64,000 nt of DNA from Hemibagrus wyckioides (Eukaryota > Chordata > Actinopteri > Siluriformes > Bagridae). The DNA is taken from assembly GCF_019097595.1 (NCBI RefSeq), contig NC_080734.1, positions 8,376,392-8,440,391 of the forward strand, in the 5' to 3' direction. A model generated the notes under the pieces. That model saw only the letters and a list, made by a program, of their open reading frames with translations, was not told where the DNA came from and ran no database searches. Made by a program: the position numbers and the translations under genes. Numbering within the stretch: the first letter of the stretch is position 1; every line of letters starts with the position of its first letter. Below are positions 1-15,400 of the stretch, piece by piece.

Positions 1-397
1 GCTCATTCTGACCATGTTCCACTCAGACAAATGCCAAATTGACAACTGTCTGCTCAGTCTCAGTGCAAAGTAGCTCCGGACATGTATATGTTTGAAGAAC
101 AGTTCAGCCAAAAAGTGAATTTATTCAATTTTCCGCGGGTGTTTGATCAGCCAACATATTTAGTTGCTTTTGGGAAATGTTGTTAAGACTTAAGGGAAGC
201 TCTTAGCCACCAGGTCTGCGTCAATCAACATCATATTTTGCTGTATTTTTATGATGATCCAAATCCACATTCAATCCCTATTCTTGGTTAAGTTTGCATA
301 ATTTTAAAAGCATTGGGAAATTGAAATCTATCTATAAAGTGTGCAGTATTTCAGTACTGTATATTCAGTATATATAGGAGTATAAGAGAGTACTAAC

Positions 398-472
398 CTG
401 CCCAGCCAGGAGGAATGGTTGGTGGAGGAGGAGGAGTAGGAGGAAGAGTCGGCACAGGCGTTGGCTTTACCA
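398..472 (-). CDS. col12a1: col12a1 proline-rich linker exon before VWA4
   Basis: A 75-nt exon encoding [11 protein letters not shown], a run of prolines, then TIPPGWAG. It ends in phase 1 before gttagt. Human has a similar Pro-rich stretch ([12 protein letters not shown]) just before VWA4. It is the last exon in the window; bases 1-397 are intron. Confidence 0.93.
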
Positions 473-3400
473 CTGTAACAAACCAAAGAAGATGGATGAG
501 CTTTTTTTTATTTTCTTGATCATAAAATCAGTTTGAAAAGTGAAAGCCTGTGATAATTACATGTGCGCTCTTTGGTGCTGACTCCAGGTCCCTCCAGATT
601 GGGAGTTTGTACAAACACAGTAGCGCTATACAGAGAGTCAGGACTCAAGCCGTCGAAGCAGTACTGACTCTGCGCAGCTGTGATGGTGATTTCCTGCTGA
701 CCTTTAGCAGATGCTGCAACATCAGACAGACAAAATAAAATGAGCACAGGCAGGAACACTTCTTACACTGGACCAGGGGTCCAAACATCAAATAACATCC
801 TCTATTCATTTTTACATTATTTTTCTTTCTTTCATTCAAATTAAGAAAAATAACACATGGATAGATTAAGATTTAAACCAAAAAAAGTGTTAGACTTTAG
901 AATTAGAGTTAGAATTTAGTCATAGGATTGTGTAACTACATTATATAAGGTTATATTAAAGGCACCACAGTGACCTGGAAATAGATTATACCATCGACTA
1001 ACAAAAACAGAAAGAAATATAAGTGCTGGCTAGTAAAGCCATTTCAGGTCTAGTAATAAAAATGCAACAGGAAAATGTATGCATAAGTCACATCCTATTT
1101 CTTTTTTGGATGTTGTGACTATTATCAGCAACCAGAAAATGTGATAACTACGATCTACGAACTTTCGATTTCAGTAAATCTGTGATCAGGGGTGCTGATA
1201 GAGATGCTGTAACTGCAATTCTTTGCAAATGAGGCAAATGAAACAGTAAAGTGTCAGTGTGAAGCATTACGTGTCAGTTTGGTCAACTGTAAAAACTGGA
1301 AATTGCATTGTTTGAATTTGGTGATGCTATTCCTCTTGTCCTTTGATCCCTGGCTTTCAGACTCATCTTTCTCTTCTCTCTTAGACAAATCGGTGCACAT
1401 ACTCTAGACTATTTTAGATTTCAGGACGTCTCTCAACTGCGTACTAAGTTATTGCTCTACAAATTCCCTAGACAGCAGTCTATAGTATAAGTCAGACTGA
1501 GCAGCCTCTAAATTTAATTTCGAGATACTAATGTCATCCTGCACCACAGAAATCTATGCTCACAAGCCGCTGCTGTTCATTCGTTTAACTGGCGAGTTGC
1601 AGATTGACAGTAAATGTGCGCATGTAATATATTTCAAATTAAATCCAAGAATTGACTCAGTGAGCTCAATGTCAGGTTACATTAGTGCATGTCAAGCACA
1701 TTATTTTTGTAGCTACTGGATTATGTTACATATAAACATGCTCAGTTTTCTGTCAGGATCGCATAAGTAGTTGTTTTCATTATCTTTAAAAAAAAATTTA
1801 AATAACCCATATTGTCCAAATGCATTAGTTTTTAATATGTGAATAAATATCTAGACCCTGGCTTCCAATCTAAACCCAGCACTTCCTCTTTCACATAATG
1901 TCATTAACCACAGTGTGATTCTTTAGTAAAACAGCATGTGATACCTGGGAACCCCAAACCTTGTGTGCTGCTTATTAATCTCAGATCTTTGTGGTGAATT
2001 GATTTTTTTTTATCTCTCAGCCATACTGGCACGTTCTTCTATGTCTCGAGGATGTGCCTTGGTTCATTGTTTAACTCTCAGGAATTTGCCAAATGGGCCG
2101 ACAGTTTGGCTATCCTCCAATGTCCTGCTCTTTTTTTAAAAAAAAAACTAAACACCCTTAATCTATGTGTGAATAAGAACCAGATGGATTTAAGGAAAGA
2201 AACCAAACTGTCTAGCTCGTCCGAATCGGTTAAAACTCGGTGGTCGAGTTTATTCTACATATGTCCTTTGACAGAGAATAAACGAAGAAAAACACAGAGG
2301 ATAAACATTCAGTCCAGGCGACTGACGTGTTGTCATTCCAGGAGACTGATGACACAATACAAGGCAACAGAAACGGGTCACTACAGCAACCATCGACAAA
2401 CAACTTTAACTATTTATACAAACAAGGGGGGGTAAATTAAACCAAATGATCTGGACATGATCGAAATGCACGTCAAAGTGGTTTGTGTGACTCACGATCC
2501 AGAGGATTCAGCTTGATCCTGTAAGAAGTTGCACCACGGTGAGGTGTCCACTTGACGCAGAACCGGTCGTAGCCGACATTGTACGTTTCCAGGTTGGTCA
2601 CATTGAGGTAGACTGAGAAAATAGGCAGAGAAAGGAAAATAATATTTACTGTACTGCACTACTAAAAACAAATCTTCTGTCAGTTCCTACTCTGTAAAAA
2701 GAACCATGACATGATTTAACATTCAGTCACGTACGTGTTGTTCCTTGTCCTGTAAGCGCTTCGCTCACACCAGCATCGTACTGAGCGTACACTTTGACAT
2801 CATAAGTTGTCCCAGGTAGCAGGTTGTGAAGGGTATATGAGGTAACATCGCCGACAAACACCTCCAAGGTCTCGTCCTTATCTGGGAAGCAGAAATGACA
2901 AAAAGTTTATACACGACACTTGCATCCACAATTTTCATGCATGCTTTTTATTTACATATATATGTGCTGGGATTATTTGCCAATAAAACATTGAATGATT
3001 TTATCAATAAGCAAGTTTATGTTGTTTTATTGATATATGTATATATCTTGCACCATTACATTGATAATACATTGATCTGTTTGAATGGGACATCTTGACT
3101 GCTTTATTAAGTCTGTGTGTACTAATTTAGTGGTATATACACTATATAGTATCTTTTTTGGGTGTGTACATGTGTATGTAACTTATGATGTTCAATGTTT
3201 TCTTGTTTTCATGCAAGAACGCTCAATTGTTAGCAAATCGATATCACAGTGCTGACACTTATATATTCTATATGTCAGAATAAATACCTTGCATATATAT
3301 ATGTCTTGTATTATTCAGGAATAAAAAGAGATTGAAATGTACCTGTGGGTTGATAGACGAGTTTGTACCCCATAACCGGGGCTGGAGCAGGGTCCCAGGC

Positions 3401-6400
3401 CACACGGAAACGGGTGTACCACTCATCTGACACACGAAGGTTTCGAGGCTGCAGCAAGCCAACTGTTGGTCCAACGCACACAGCAGAGAAATACCTCAGT
3501 GCTGAATCCCTTCCGCCAATTACCCAAAGAAAGCATACTAAAGCATGACTCATTTCCATTGGGTAAAGAAACCCTTATTGGCTTGGCATGGCCCGGAGCA
3601 GCTACTGATCAGGTCCACATGATTTTTCTGCACTGTGTTTACACCGTCTTCATGGGGAATATGTATGTTTAGACTGGATTTATTTTATTTTCACCGTGGT
3701 TTCACCAAGGTAGCTACAGTACAGAAAGAACTGCCAGGCGTAACGATATCACATGCCAGTGTATTCAAACTCAGACTGACGTTTACCATACAAAAAACAT
3801 CCTGCATCCTATCAGAAATCAGGCTCAGTCAGGTTGTCACTTAATTTACAAAAAGAGGACGTCAACCAAAGTTTTTTTCTTAAACCTTATTCCTAGTATA
3901 CTGGTGCTCCATTCCACTGGTGTGATGGAAAGTGACTTATTGGACATTTTCAATCAGTTTAAACAAGTGAATGATCTTATGTAAGCAAGTCTGAACAGAA
4001 ATACTAAGTCTTTAAAGAAAAAGCCTTTAGTTTTTGTCACATATACATTACAGCACAGTGAAATTCTTTCTTCACATATCCCAGCTTTGGAAGTTGGGGT
4101 CAGAGCACAGAGTCAGCCATGATGCAGCACCCCTGGAGCAGAGGGGGTTAGGGGGGCTTGCTCAGGGGCCCAACAGTGACAGCTTGGCAGTGTTGGGGCT
4201 TGAACCCCGACCTTAACAACTCAAAGCCTTAACCATCTGAGTTACCATTGCCTCAGCCCTGAGCTTTGAAAAATTACCACTGTGGAGTGTGACATGCAAA
4301 GAAATCCAATGCAAAACTTGTGTTTCACCCAAACAGGAGCAAATTCCTTTTTTTAGGCCTCTGGTTAAAGAAGTTAATGCAGGTTTCTTTAAGTCTCACT
4401 TACGTGTCTTTCCATTTCCAACCAGAGACCCTCCCTGGGCGTCAGAGTAGATGGCCTGTACTGTGATGTTGTAAGGAGTATCAGGGAGCAGATTTTGGAG
4501 GATGGCAATGTTTCTGTTTCCAGGAACAGCAGTCTGTGGACAAACATATGGATCTCAGATGGACTTTAGGCTTATAAAAAAACAAGAACTATAAGTAAGT
4601 TTTTATTCAAATTATAAGCTGCTGAAGTGAAGCATGGACATGACCTCTTCTGTTGAGCTCTAACCAAAAACACAGTTATAGAAAGACTGGAGCACAAATT
4701 TCTGACGTATTCATCACCAACACATGGTCCATTCCAAATCTCAAGCCAGTAATGAAAAAAAAAATAAAAGAATAAGAGAGGATGATGGCTACAGAACTCC
4801 TGCCTTAACCATAATAATAACTTCCCTCAACAGTCACTTAAAAGAATCAATTCATTTCCGCTTCATTTGGGGCTTTCTGTTTCTACTAGAAGCTAAAATG
4901 ACATAACACCAGCTGAGAATAAGATTTTCTGCTTTCACGCTCACTCGCTGACCTTAACACATGATGTCAGTTTGGCATTTGTTAGTTTTGTTCATTTGCT
5001 CTATTAGGAATATTATTGTGCCAATCTGTTAATGGCTAAAGCTTGGTAATATGCCTGACACTGTAACCTCTGTTGATATATTTCATATGGCATTGTCATC
5101 CTGTAACAAATACATATTAATGAGCACTTAGATTTGTATATAAAAGAGATGTTTCATGAAACTTAGAAATCCTTATATGATACAGGAGTATAAGCAGTTA
5201 TAATTATTTATATCACAAACTTAGTATTAGGAACATACAGTGTAACCTGTCCATCATTATATGTAGTTAAGATCTTGCACTAGGAATGTTCTGTAAGCAA
5301 ACACACTAACAGGTTTATGCCCATTATTATTGCATGATATATTCATATAGTTGGAATATCACAAAGGGATATGAGCATTATCTACCACAACCTATGAATT
5401 TTCTATAACAGGAGCTCTGATAATATTGTGTAGAAATACAAGAACCAGCAATATTCTACATGTCTATATGTGTCTTATGTGCACTTATAATCTTTTATGC
5501 TACACATTACAAGACATTATGTATAGTTTATGCAGTGATTAAAGAAATATCTTGCAAACAGTGACACAGTTTCTGAGGAAATAATCTATTTCAAAGCAGT
5601 ACTTACAAACTCAGTAATGGGGTCTCCGGTCAGAGGGGCGTATGTGATTTTGTACTGCATTACAGGTCCTTCAGCATGATCCCAGCCGATACTGAGCGTG
5701 CTGGTGGTGGCGTCAAACACACGCAGGTTCCTGGGGCTGGCACGTGGCACTGAAACGGACATTGCTCACTGTTAGCATACTTCACACACTAAGATGTACA
5801 AACACATTTCATACATAACAAATGACTGATTCTGTCATGTTCCTTCAACCCGCCAGTGTTAGAAACTCCGTTTATGTTCTGTGTTGATAGTATAATCATA
5901 AAGTTTAGCTCACATGTTTTTCCGTTTCCTTTGACTGGTGGTCCATTTCCATCAGCATACAGCGCCAAGACATTGACGGAGTATGGCGTGTCGGGGACGA
6001 GCTGGTCTAGGAATGCATTGTTGATGTTTCCAGGAACCAAGACCTTCACAGAAAGGATCGTCATGTAGATGACATGCAGATGAGCACGCTTAAGTGCATC
6101 CTACTTAAAACAGTTCTGTGGACATCACTAATCTGGCACACACAATTCTAAATAATGACCTCATCATTAAACCCCTGTTTAGATTAACGGAGCAAAAGGA
6201 CATCTTCAGATAGATGTGTAATGTAAACAAAAGCTGCCATGGGTTAAATGCTAAATAGCATTCTCCTTTACGTAACAGTTTGGATGGCTGCTGTTGGTGT
6301 GAGCGGACCTGGGGTTCACCTCCTATTCAAGTCTAAACACATCTGCTGCTGGTGTTTCACAGCTGTGGGGAATCCCATCATGTACCTGTCAACAACCAGC

Positions 6401-9400
6401 AGGATTATCACTCCATCTGATGAGTACCCTTTTTATCTGTGAATCATTGCATCACAGAGAATGCAGATGTCTATGAGACCCATGACAGCCCTTATTTCAC
6501 TACACACTAAAAAGAGCACATGGCATGCAGGTCTGGGGAGCATTCATGAACGGAAGGTTGCTCCGAGTGAACGACCATGATCTGCCATTTAATTATTTAT
6601 AAACAAATAATAATAATAATATTTGTTTTTCCACAGCTGTGTCGCAGAAGGCGTTCTGCAACAGCAGCTCAAACTACCAACTCCTTCTAATGCATTATAG
6701 TTTCATTAGTCAAAGAAAGAAAGAAAAAAAAAACACAGAAAAATGAAGAGGAAAAATTCATTTCAAGTCTCCAGTGTCCATTCTTGTCAATAAGTTTTCT
6801 GCTTCTTCAAGACAGAGGACTTATTGATTTCAAGATAGACTGGTAGCTGCTATTATATACGGGAACAGGAAAGAGCTTTGTGAATGGTGTAAGAAATAAA
6901 GTGTCAGTGTTGGCAACTTAAGGAATAAAATAATTTAGGACGTTCTGTTTCCACATCACACTGTACCATCATTGATTATTTTCCTATAAGAGGTTGTCCA
7001 ATTGTATCTAATTTTTTAGAATATTTCACAATAAGTGATACATTTGAACATCATTTTATTTATATACTGTGTTTAACAATATCCATTAAATTAGAGCTTA
7101 ACAGAAAGCCTGCACTTGAGGAAAACTAAAGCATTCTTTAAAAAGAGCTGAAATTAGAAAGGGGGAATCACTGAAGAGATTTTCAGCAGTTTTTCTTTTA
7201 AACATTATTTCCTGTGAAAGGTTTACTGATTTATAAGTGATTGAATATAAAAGAGAGAGAGAGAGAGAGAGAGACAGCATATGTGTCTGTGTGTGTACTA
7301 TTTCAGGGACATTCTTACACTGTCACGCTTATCATAGCAGCCTTTCCCCTCTTTCACTCTGCTCTAATATGCATTTCAGGACAGACTGAGAATTCATTAT
7401 AATGTTTTTTCTCTATACTTCAAAATGTGGATTAGGTCACATCCTCAGATTCATCTTTTCCAAATTTCTCACACCATCCTTCTCCAATCAATACTGGATA
7501 GTCGGATTACAGTAGCAATTGTATGAAAGTAACATGAGTACAACGAGATCAACTGCAGGACTTGGCTTAGACTGAGCAAAAACCTCTGCGGTATGAGTCG
7601 TTTCTTCATTCTTCACTAATATGTGACAAAACAGTTTGTTTTTTCTTGACTGATGCAATACAGGTTTCACAAAGGTGCATACTAATTGAGTCAGTCGCTT
7701 ATTAAAATGAATAGTATTTAACATTCAATTTGTCTCCTTTTCAAGCAACTTATTCCTGAACAGAAACTATTAATGTTAAGGGAATACCAAATAACAAACT
7801 GAAAGCGTTCTTGGCAGAAGACACCAACATTTGGCCCTTACTGTAGGTATAAGTACAAAGCTCTAAACATGGACACTGGAAAAGTCATGAGACAATGAAA
7901 TCAAATCAACGTCCATGTGGCCTTTGTTTTAACAAATTCCAGATTTGTTTCAAAGAATATTCTAATCACAAAACCAATAGCCTCATTATTTCTTATTTAG
8001 AGCCTGAGAGTTCCTCACATGTCCCAAGTTTCTCAATGTCTTGCACAGATGTGCCTGAGTGCATGTTTCTTTCTTGCATTCAAATCTTCTTCTGGCCCTG
8101 TGTTTATTGCTTGATCCAAAAATACTTCAGTGAATCCATTCAGGGGGGAAAATTACAGAAGGCATATTTTTATACATGAAAATCCACCACATAGCCAACT
8201 GTGGGAGCTATCAAAACTATAAGCAAAGAGAAAGAGGCATGGGTTATACCATTGGCTGTAGTCTTGGTGTTGAGAAGACTTATAAGAGATGCTGTGCCTT
8301 GAATCACTACTGACACAATATTATTGTACACCACACGACAATTATGGAGACTTAATATTATGCTTCACCGTATTTGATGCTTTACCAATATTGTCTAATA
8401 ACATTTATGGCTTTAAAATTCTTTGAAATTGAAATATGTTTGAGTAGAATGAAAGAAGATGATAAGAATGAAACTCACAAACTCAGAAGGTCGGACTCCA
8501 GTGAGAGGTGCATACTCAACCCGGTACTGCTGCACCTGACCCGAGGCCGGCTCCCATCGGACATTGAGGCTGTTCGGGGTGGGATGGTAAACCTGGATGT
8601 TCCTTGGTGGAGTACGAGGAACTGCAGGGTGAAACAAGATAGAAAACAATATACACTGCTTGTCTTATGGGCCACAGACACTCAACCTAAGAAAGGAATT
8701 TATTTATAGGTTAAGCGTTAGAGCAAGGAAAAGGGCATCCAGTGCTGGCCCAATTTAAACAGGAAGTAGAGCTACATTACTGCAATAAAGCTGGGAAATA
8801 AACGCTGAGCTAAGCAGTAGACATAGACACATTGGTTTTAATGGTATGCATGCTGGGAATACACGAAGCTGGGGGGCTACATTTAGGCTAAACACTGTAC
8901 TTGTCCTTAAAACTGAAGCAGATGTGGCTTTTTGTTTTCTAGTTGTGTGCAGAACTCCAAGCGTGATCTTGTTATAAACAAATGTTGCTCTATTGTCTCT
9001 CTCAATTTGAGATATACCCACAAAATCCACAAAAGGCATAAATTCATCATGCACTGGGGCATTGAGTACAAGTACAGTACTGTGTGGATTTCTTCCAAAT
9101 GCACATACAGTATTATGCAATGTAAATTGAGCGTGATAACGTCTGCACAGATATTAATAGCAAAACATGGGAGAACTTGGCAAACACTGTCCAAATATAT
9201 GATACATTAGGGGATCGTGTACTGTTGTAAATCATTGGGGTGTAATTGTCACTGAGGGACTTGGGAAGACATAAACGCATAGTTCCCTGATGCTGTTAGT
9301 GTTGCATAGAAGGGCGCTGGAGAAAACTCAAGATTTGTTATATGTTCATGCTCCAGTGAAATCTGAGCTCTTCGATCAGCCTTCTCCAGACAGGGGATTT

Positions 9401-12400
9401 GCTGAGTAAGCATTACATGCAGAATGAAAATGAGGCCAATGTGCTGAGCATGATCAGACCAACTAGACTCATGGAAGACAGACAACATAAGCCAGCTTAA
9501 TCTCTCCACAAACGTATTTTTTTCCCCTTTAAAAAAAGGGCAGATGTGGCTGGTGCACTAAAGGCATTGTTAATCCCATTTCTTTATTATACATCATAGT
9601 GTGCAAACAGCGATGAGGAACTTCTTCCATCTCACTCACGTGTCTTTCCCTTCTCTGATTGGCGAAGACCCTCTCCCTCAGGATACACTGGAGCCACAGT
9701 TACAGTGTAGACCGTGTCTGATAGAAGATTCCTCAATACCGTATTGGTAGTTCCTCCAGATACTTGCTCCTGTCAACACATGAGCCAAGAATAAACAAGA
9801 AATCTAATTACTAAGGATCCTCCCAACCTTACATACTCCCTGAGTAAGAAAAGAGGATGTGAATGAACAGAAGATAAAGGGGTTAATATCTGGTATGGGT
9901 TTGTATGGGAGAGTAGATCAGTGGGTGTCTTTGAGTGGGACAGAAATGAAACCAAACAAATAGCAAAAACAAAAACTTACACACTGGAACACATAGAAGT
10001 TAGGAAAAGGATTTGTAAGGACTTCCTAATATTTTGAAGTCTTTCAACTCATACCAAGATAAGATTAAACAGAAAAGCTGTACATAGAGGTCGCAAGCTC
10101 TTAAATTCAAAATACCTTTGTGTAGTTTAGACATTGAATAGAAATTCTGTGCTTATTCTTTTAATTACAGTATAAGAATATCCTCCTCATGTATTTTAAA
10201 GATACTTTATAAAAGTAACTAAATAATGAATGGTCAAGAAAGTCCTTGTGTCACATTTATTACAGCTGCTACTGTACACGAGACTGAACTTCTGCAGAGA
10301 CTGATTCTACAGTCTGGGCTAGAAAGAAATCAGTCACAACTTCTACTTAATAAGTGTGTTTTTTCTTTTCTACTGATAGTGCTACAGGTTTGACAGAAGA
10401 AAAAAATCTCCACCTCAATGCATTTGTTAACACCAAATAATACAATGTACGTGGCAAAAATATTCAATTTTTTAATATAATTACTTTCCATGTCTGATTT
10501 CTGATGTCTGTTTATTACCTACTAACTGCATCACACACTATTTTAGTGGCAGCCATTTTGTAGCTTTGTCCAAGTTCTTAGTCGATATTCTCAGGGTAGT
10601 TAACTTAAGTAAGTGTAAAGTGTAACATTGGATTTAAGTGTAAATCCAATGTACACTAGTCCCATGCAAAATTAATATAAAGCCTAGCAATTGTTTAACT
10701 TCACGTTTTTATTAGCAAAATTGTGGAGTTGTAAAGTAATATATAAAATTCAGCTAAATAAATGTCTCTGTGCTACTAAATATCACCAGCAATTGTAGAT
10801 TTAATATATATTAACACAGATATCAGATATAGACAATCTATTTACTATTAAACTCAAAAAGAAGAAAACAGAGCTGTCTATATATCTCACCATATCCTCT
10901 GCACCTCCCGTAGCAGGCACATAGAAGAGGCGGTACTGGCGTACATTTCCTTCAGCGGGCTCCCAGCGCACTCTCAGGGAGCTGGTGGTTGGGTCGGTGA
11001 CCTGCAAATTCTTCACTCCACCCAAAGGTTCTTGATAAAAGATAATGTTGTATTGTCATATGGCATGTGTGCTTTTAATGTAAAAGACAATATGATATGC
11101 TGTCATATAGGATGAAGAAATGTTTGACTGATACATACTTGTCTTTCCTTTCTCTGACTGTCTCTTCCCCTCCATATCTGAATACACTGGCACCACAGTG
11201 ATTGTGTAGTCCGTGTCTGGCTGTAGGTTCCTGAGAATTGTGTTAGTCGAAACTCCAGACACCTGAGTCTGAGGTAAAAATTGCAAAATTATTATCATCT
11301 GGTAGCCAGTTACCATTTGGCATTATCACTAATCTCTGATCTCAGTCTTAGGCTGATGATGAGGCCTTGCATGAGCCCGGGACAGGGGTATGAGTACCAT
11401 TAAACTACATGCATTCTGTTAGTACATACCATGCTTTCAGTGCCTCCAGCAGTAGGCACGTAAAGTACGTTGTACTGACGGACATCACCATCAGCTGGGT
11501 CCCAACGCACCCTTAAAGAGTTAACAGTGGGATCTGTCACTTGAATGTTCTTTACTGCTCCCAGAGGCTCTGCACAAAACACAGGACACCATGAGCTAAT
11601 GTGATGCAAACCTGGACCATCCAAATCTGCCACACTGGAGATCACAGATCTAATCGCAGTACAACAGAAGTGGACTTACTTGTCTTTCCATTCTCAGACT
11701 GACGTTTTCCCTCTACGTCTTTGTCATATATGGGTAACAGCGTGACCTTGTAGACAGTGTTGGGATCTAAGTTACGCAGGACAGTGTTGGTAGTGCTGCC
11801 AGAAACTTGTTCCTGTTTACAAGTCAGGAAAAAAGAAAGAGAAAATCAATACATTGTATAGCACATACCTGAGCATTAATTAAAAGAAGTAACAGATATG
11901 TTTCAACAACTAAGGCATCTAATTTTTACCATTTTCTCCTCTGTTCCTGGTTGTGATACATAGAAAACCTTGTAGTGGCGAGGATTTCCATCTGCATGGT
12001 CCCAGCGTACATTCAGTGTGCTTGCAGTTGGGTCAGTTACCTGCAGATTCCGAACTCCACCCAGTGGTTCTAGTGAAAATAAGCAAAATTCGCTGATTAC
12101 AATATACGGCAATAACCATAGTATCCTTTTATTTATGTATATATCTTTAGTAAGGGCCTTATCCTGGTCAGGGACTCAATGGGTCCTGAGAATTTCCTGA
12201 AAACACTGGGCACAAGGTGGGAATACCAGTCCCCATGGAGGTGGGTCACCATGCATACACACATTGACTCCTAAGGGGAGATTAATGTAACTTATCCACC
12301 TTCCTGCATGAATTTGGGTTATGCAAGAGGAAACCAGAGATCCCAGAGGAAACCCAAGAAGGTTGTCTTAAACAGGGACCCTGAAATGACATTAAGGCAG

Positions 12401-15400
12401 CTACCTATAGACTATAGACTATTGCTGCATTTCTGCAATGAAAACCCAGACTCAATTCCAGAGAAAAAGGCAGTGGAGACAATTTCTGGCACTGTTTGAC
12501 ATTATGTATCATATTATTTTTAGAGAAAGTTTGCATGGTACAAGTCTCTAAACTCAGCTTGAGAGGTACACACCAGCCAACAACTCTAATGGATTTGATT
12601 TGTCATAGAAAATTACCTTGTAATTATTTTGTTCCAGTTTTTACAGGCCCATAAATGAGCTCTTAATGCAACAGAACTCTTGTGAACTAAAAATATTTCA
12701 TTTTTGTGCCATTTGGTAACTATAGTGGATATTAGTTATATCTAATTAGCAAATTTATGACTTACTTGTCTTTCCATTCTCTGACAAGGGCTTCCCTTCC
12801 ATCTCATGGTAAACAGGTACCACAGTAACAGTATACTTTGTGTCAGGTTCCAGATTCTTCAGAATGGTGGAGGTGGTGCTCCCAGAGATCTGTTCCTGTA
12901 GAACATGTAGAAAGCAATAAGTGATCAGTGAGCACATTCTTGAACTGACATATAAGCCATTTACTGACCAGGGATTTTTTTTTTTCATGCACTAAGGATT
13001 TTTAAACATAGATGACATGATTTTGTTTGTCAACAATAATAGGATGTCTCACCACATCTTGTTCACCACCAGCTTCAGGGACGTAGATGACAATGTACTC
13101 TCTGACGTTGCCCTCAGCAGGATCCCAACGAACACTGAGTGTATTTATGGTTGGATCAGTAACCTGAAGATTCCTCACAGTACCCAGAGGTTCTGAGAAC
13201 AACAATTGAAGTTTTCAGTGATTCTGTTCAGCCTCAACAGACAAGCGTGTAATAGATAATGGACCTTCATTTTTGGATGTCTGCATTATTACTTACTTGT
13301 CCTGCCCTTCTCAGAGAGCTGTGGTCCATCTCCTTCAGCATAAACAGGCACCACAGTGACTGTGTATAGTGTGTTGGGCTTAAGGCTTTTCATCTGAAAA
13401 GTAGTGGTGCTCTCAGATACTTGTTCCTGTGAAGTGAAACAGGAGACATTCTACTGAGCTGAACTGCCAGGAAATGGAAGAAATGGAATGGTGGAAATTC
13501 AGCAAGTCCTGGTAATAAAGCATTATCTCAATTGATCTCTTTCTTCCTAGTAATTCTAATTCAAACCTCATGCCATATGCTTGCCAATTTCAAATAGGTA
13601 ATGCAAATTCCTGCAAGATCCAATTGCCAAGTCAAATGTAATAATAAATTTAATTTGGAGATAGTATCCTTTTCACACTTGCTTTGCTCCAAGCGATCCT
13701 GAACATTGGCATTCAAAACAGAAATGTCAAGGATCCATTTCCAAATGTCATGCAAAATAGATTTAATAACAAATTCATATTTATTTTAGGTTTGTGTGCT
13801 TTTCACACTTGCTTTGCTCCAAGTGATCCTGAACAGTGGCATGTCTAAGGGGATTTCATATCCCACGTTCAGGATTAAAAATCTGAACAACTATGTGAAA
13901 ATTGCATTTGAAACAACAATGATTAGCTTTTTCAATCATCAGGGCCTATGCCAGGCGCTTACATTTCACATCTCAGAAAATCTTTGCCTGTCATCAGGTG
14001 ATGTCAACACTGTAGTGATGTGAATGCTGTGACGGGGGGGGGATAGAAAAAAAAGAAAAAAAAACAAAATTGTGTTAAGAATGAGAGCAAGAGAGGCAGA
14101 ACTGTACCACAAGCTCAGGGCCTCCATCTGTGGGCACATAGATGACTTTGTAGCCTTGAACATTCCCATCAGCAGCATCCCAGGTTGCTGTCAGTGTGGT
14201 GAAGGTTGCATCAGAGATACGGAGACCCCTAACACCACCAAGAGGCACTGAAAAGTGATAATGACTCATCAAGACAAGGAACAATGGCAAAATATGCCAC
14301 TTTCAAAAGAGAACTGAGGTAAAACAATGACTTGATACTCACAGGTCTTTCCATTATCAGACTGGCGGCGACCCTCAGTAGCTGGATATACTGGCACAAC
14401 TGACACAGTATAAAGAGAGTCTGGCTGAAGGTTTCTCAGGACAATGTTTGTTGTGCCAGCAGGAACTTGTTCCTGTTCAAAATAGGAATTTATCCATTTC
14501 AGAGAGTCCTTATTTTACTGCAGAAATCTCTGCACACGCAAGGTAGTATCAATAATGGTAACAGTTGAGGCTTACAAAGTCTATCACAATATCCGTTGGA
14601 GCTACAGCACGCAAACTTGATAAGTGCATCAGACCTTGCAAATTGATTGGATGGTTCAGTTAAAACTGTCAGGCTCTATCTTGGTGTCCTAGCCAAACAT
14701 CTGGTATATATTGATATAGATTTTTTTTTGTGCCCAAGAGAAACCCAACAGGATGTCTACAAATAAGGCACAAATATGCATTCAAACAAACAAAACCAAG
14801 AGCAGAACGAGTTTCAGCAAGTCCCACCATATCCTCGGTGCCTCCAGCTGTAGGGACGTAGAAGATCTTATACTGCCGTACTGCTCCATCAGCAGGGTCC
14901 CACTTGACATTGAGAGAGGTCATGGTGGGGTCAGTGACCCTCAAATTCTTTACTCCTCCAAGGGCCCCTGCAGAACAGAACCGTATTTGTTTTGTTTTAC
15001 AATTTTGGTGTTGAATATCTGTCACATTCTGCACTGCAGAAAGCTTGGAACTATCAATCAAAAAGATCACAAAACAATACTTAGTTTAATTATTTGAGTT
15101 GATTTAATGCCAATAATTGGAAAACTCACTTGTCTTTCCATTTTCTGACATCCTTTGGCCGTCACCCTCAGCATACACTGGGTACACAGTGACTGTGTAC
15201 AGTGTGTCTGGCTGCAGGTTTCTCAGAACCGTGGTGGTAGTTGTACCTGATACTGGCTCCTGTTCATTTAACGTATAACAAATGTTAGACAACTTGATCA
15301 TTAAAGCAAAACTACTTCAGCAACGCATGCTACACAGCATTCCCGCTTCCAACATCTGGCAATTTTTTTAGTCCTACCATGACTTCAGGTCCACCAGCTG

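Noticed and set aside
2052..2435. Open frame of 127 codons on the plus strand
   Set aside because: Lies wholly in a col12a1 intron, antisense. Composition is low-complexity (Lys, Ser, Arg rich), with no domain and no splice or promoter context.
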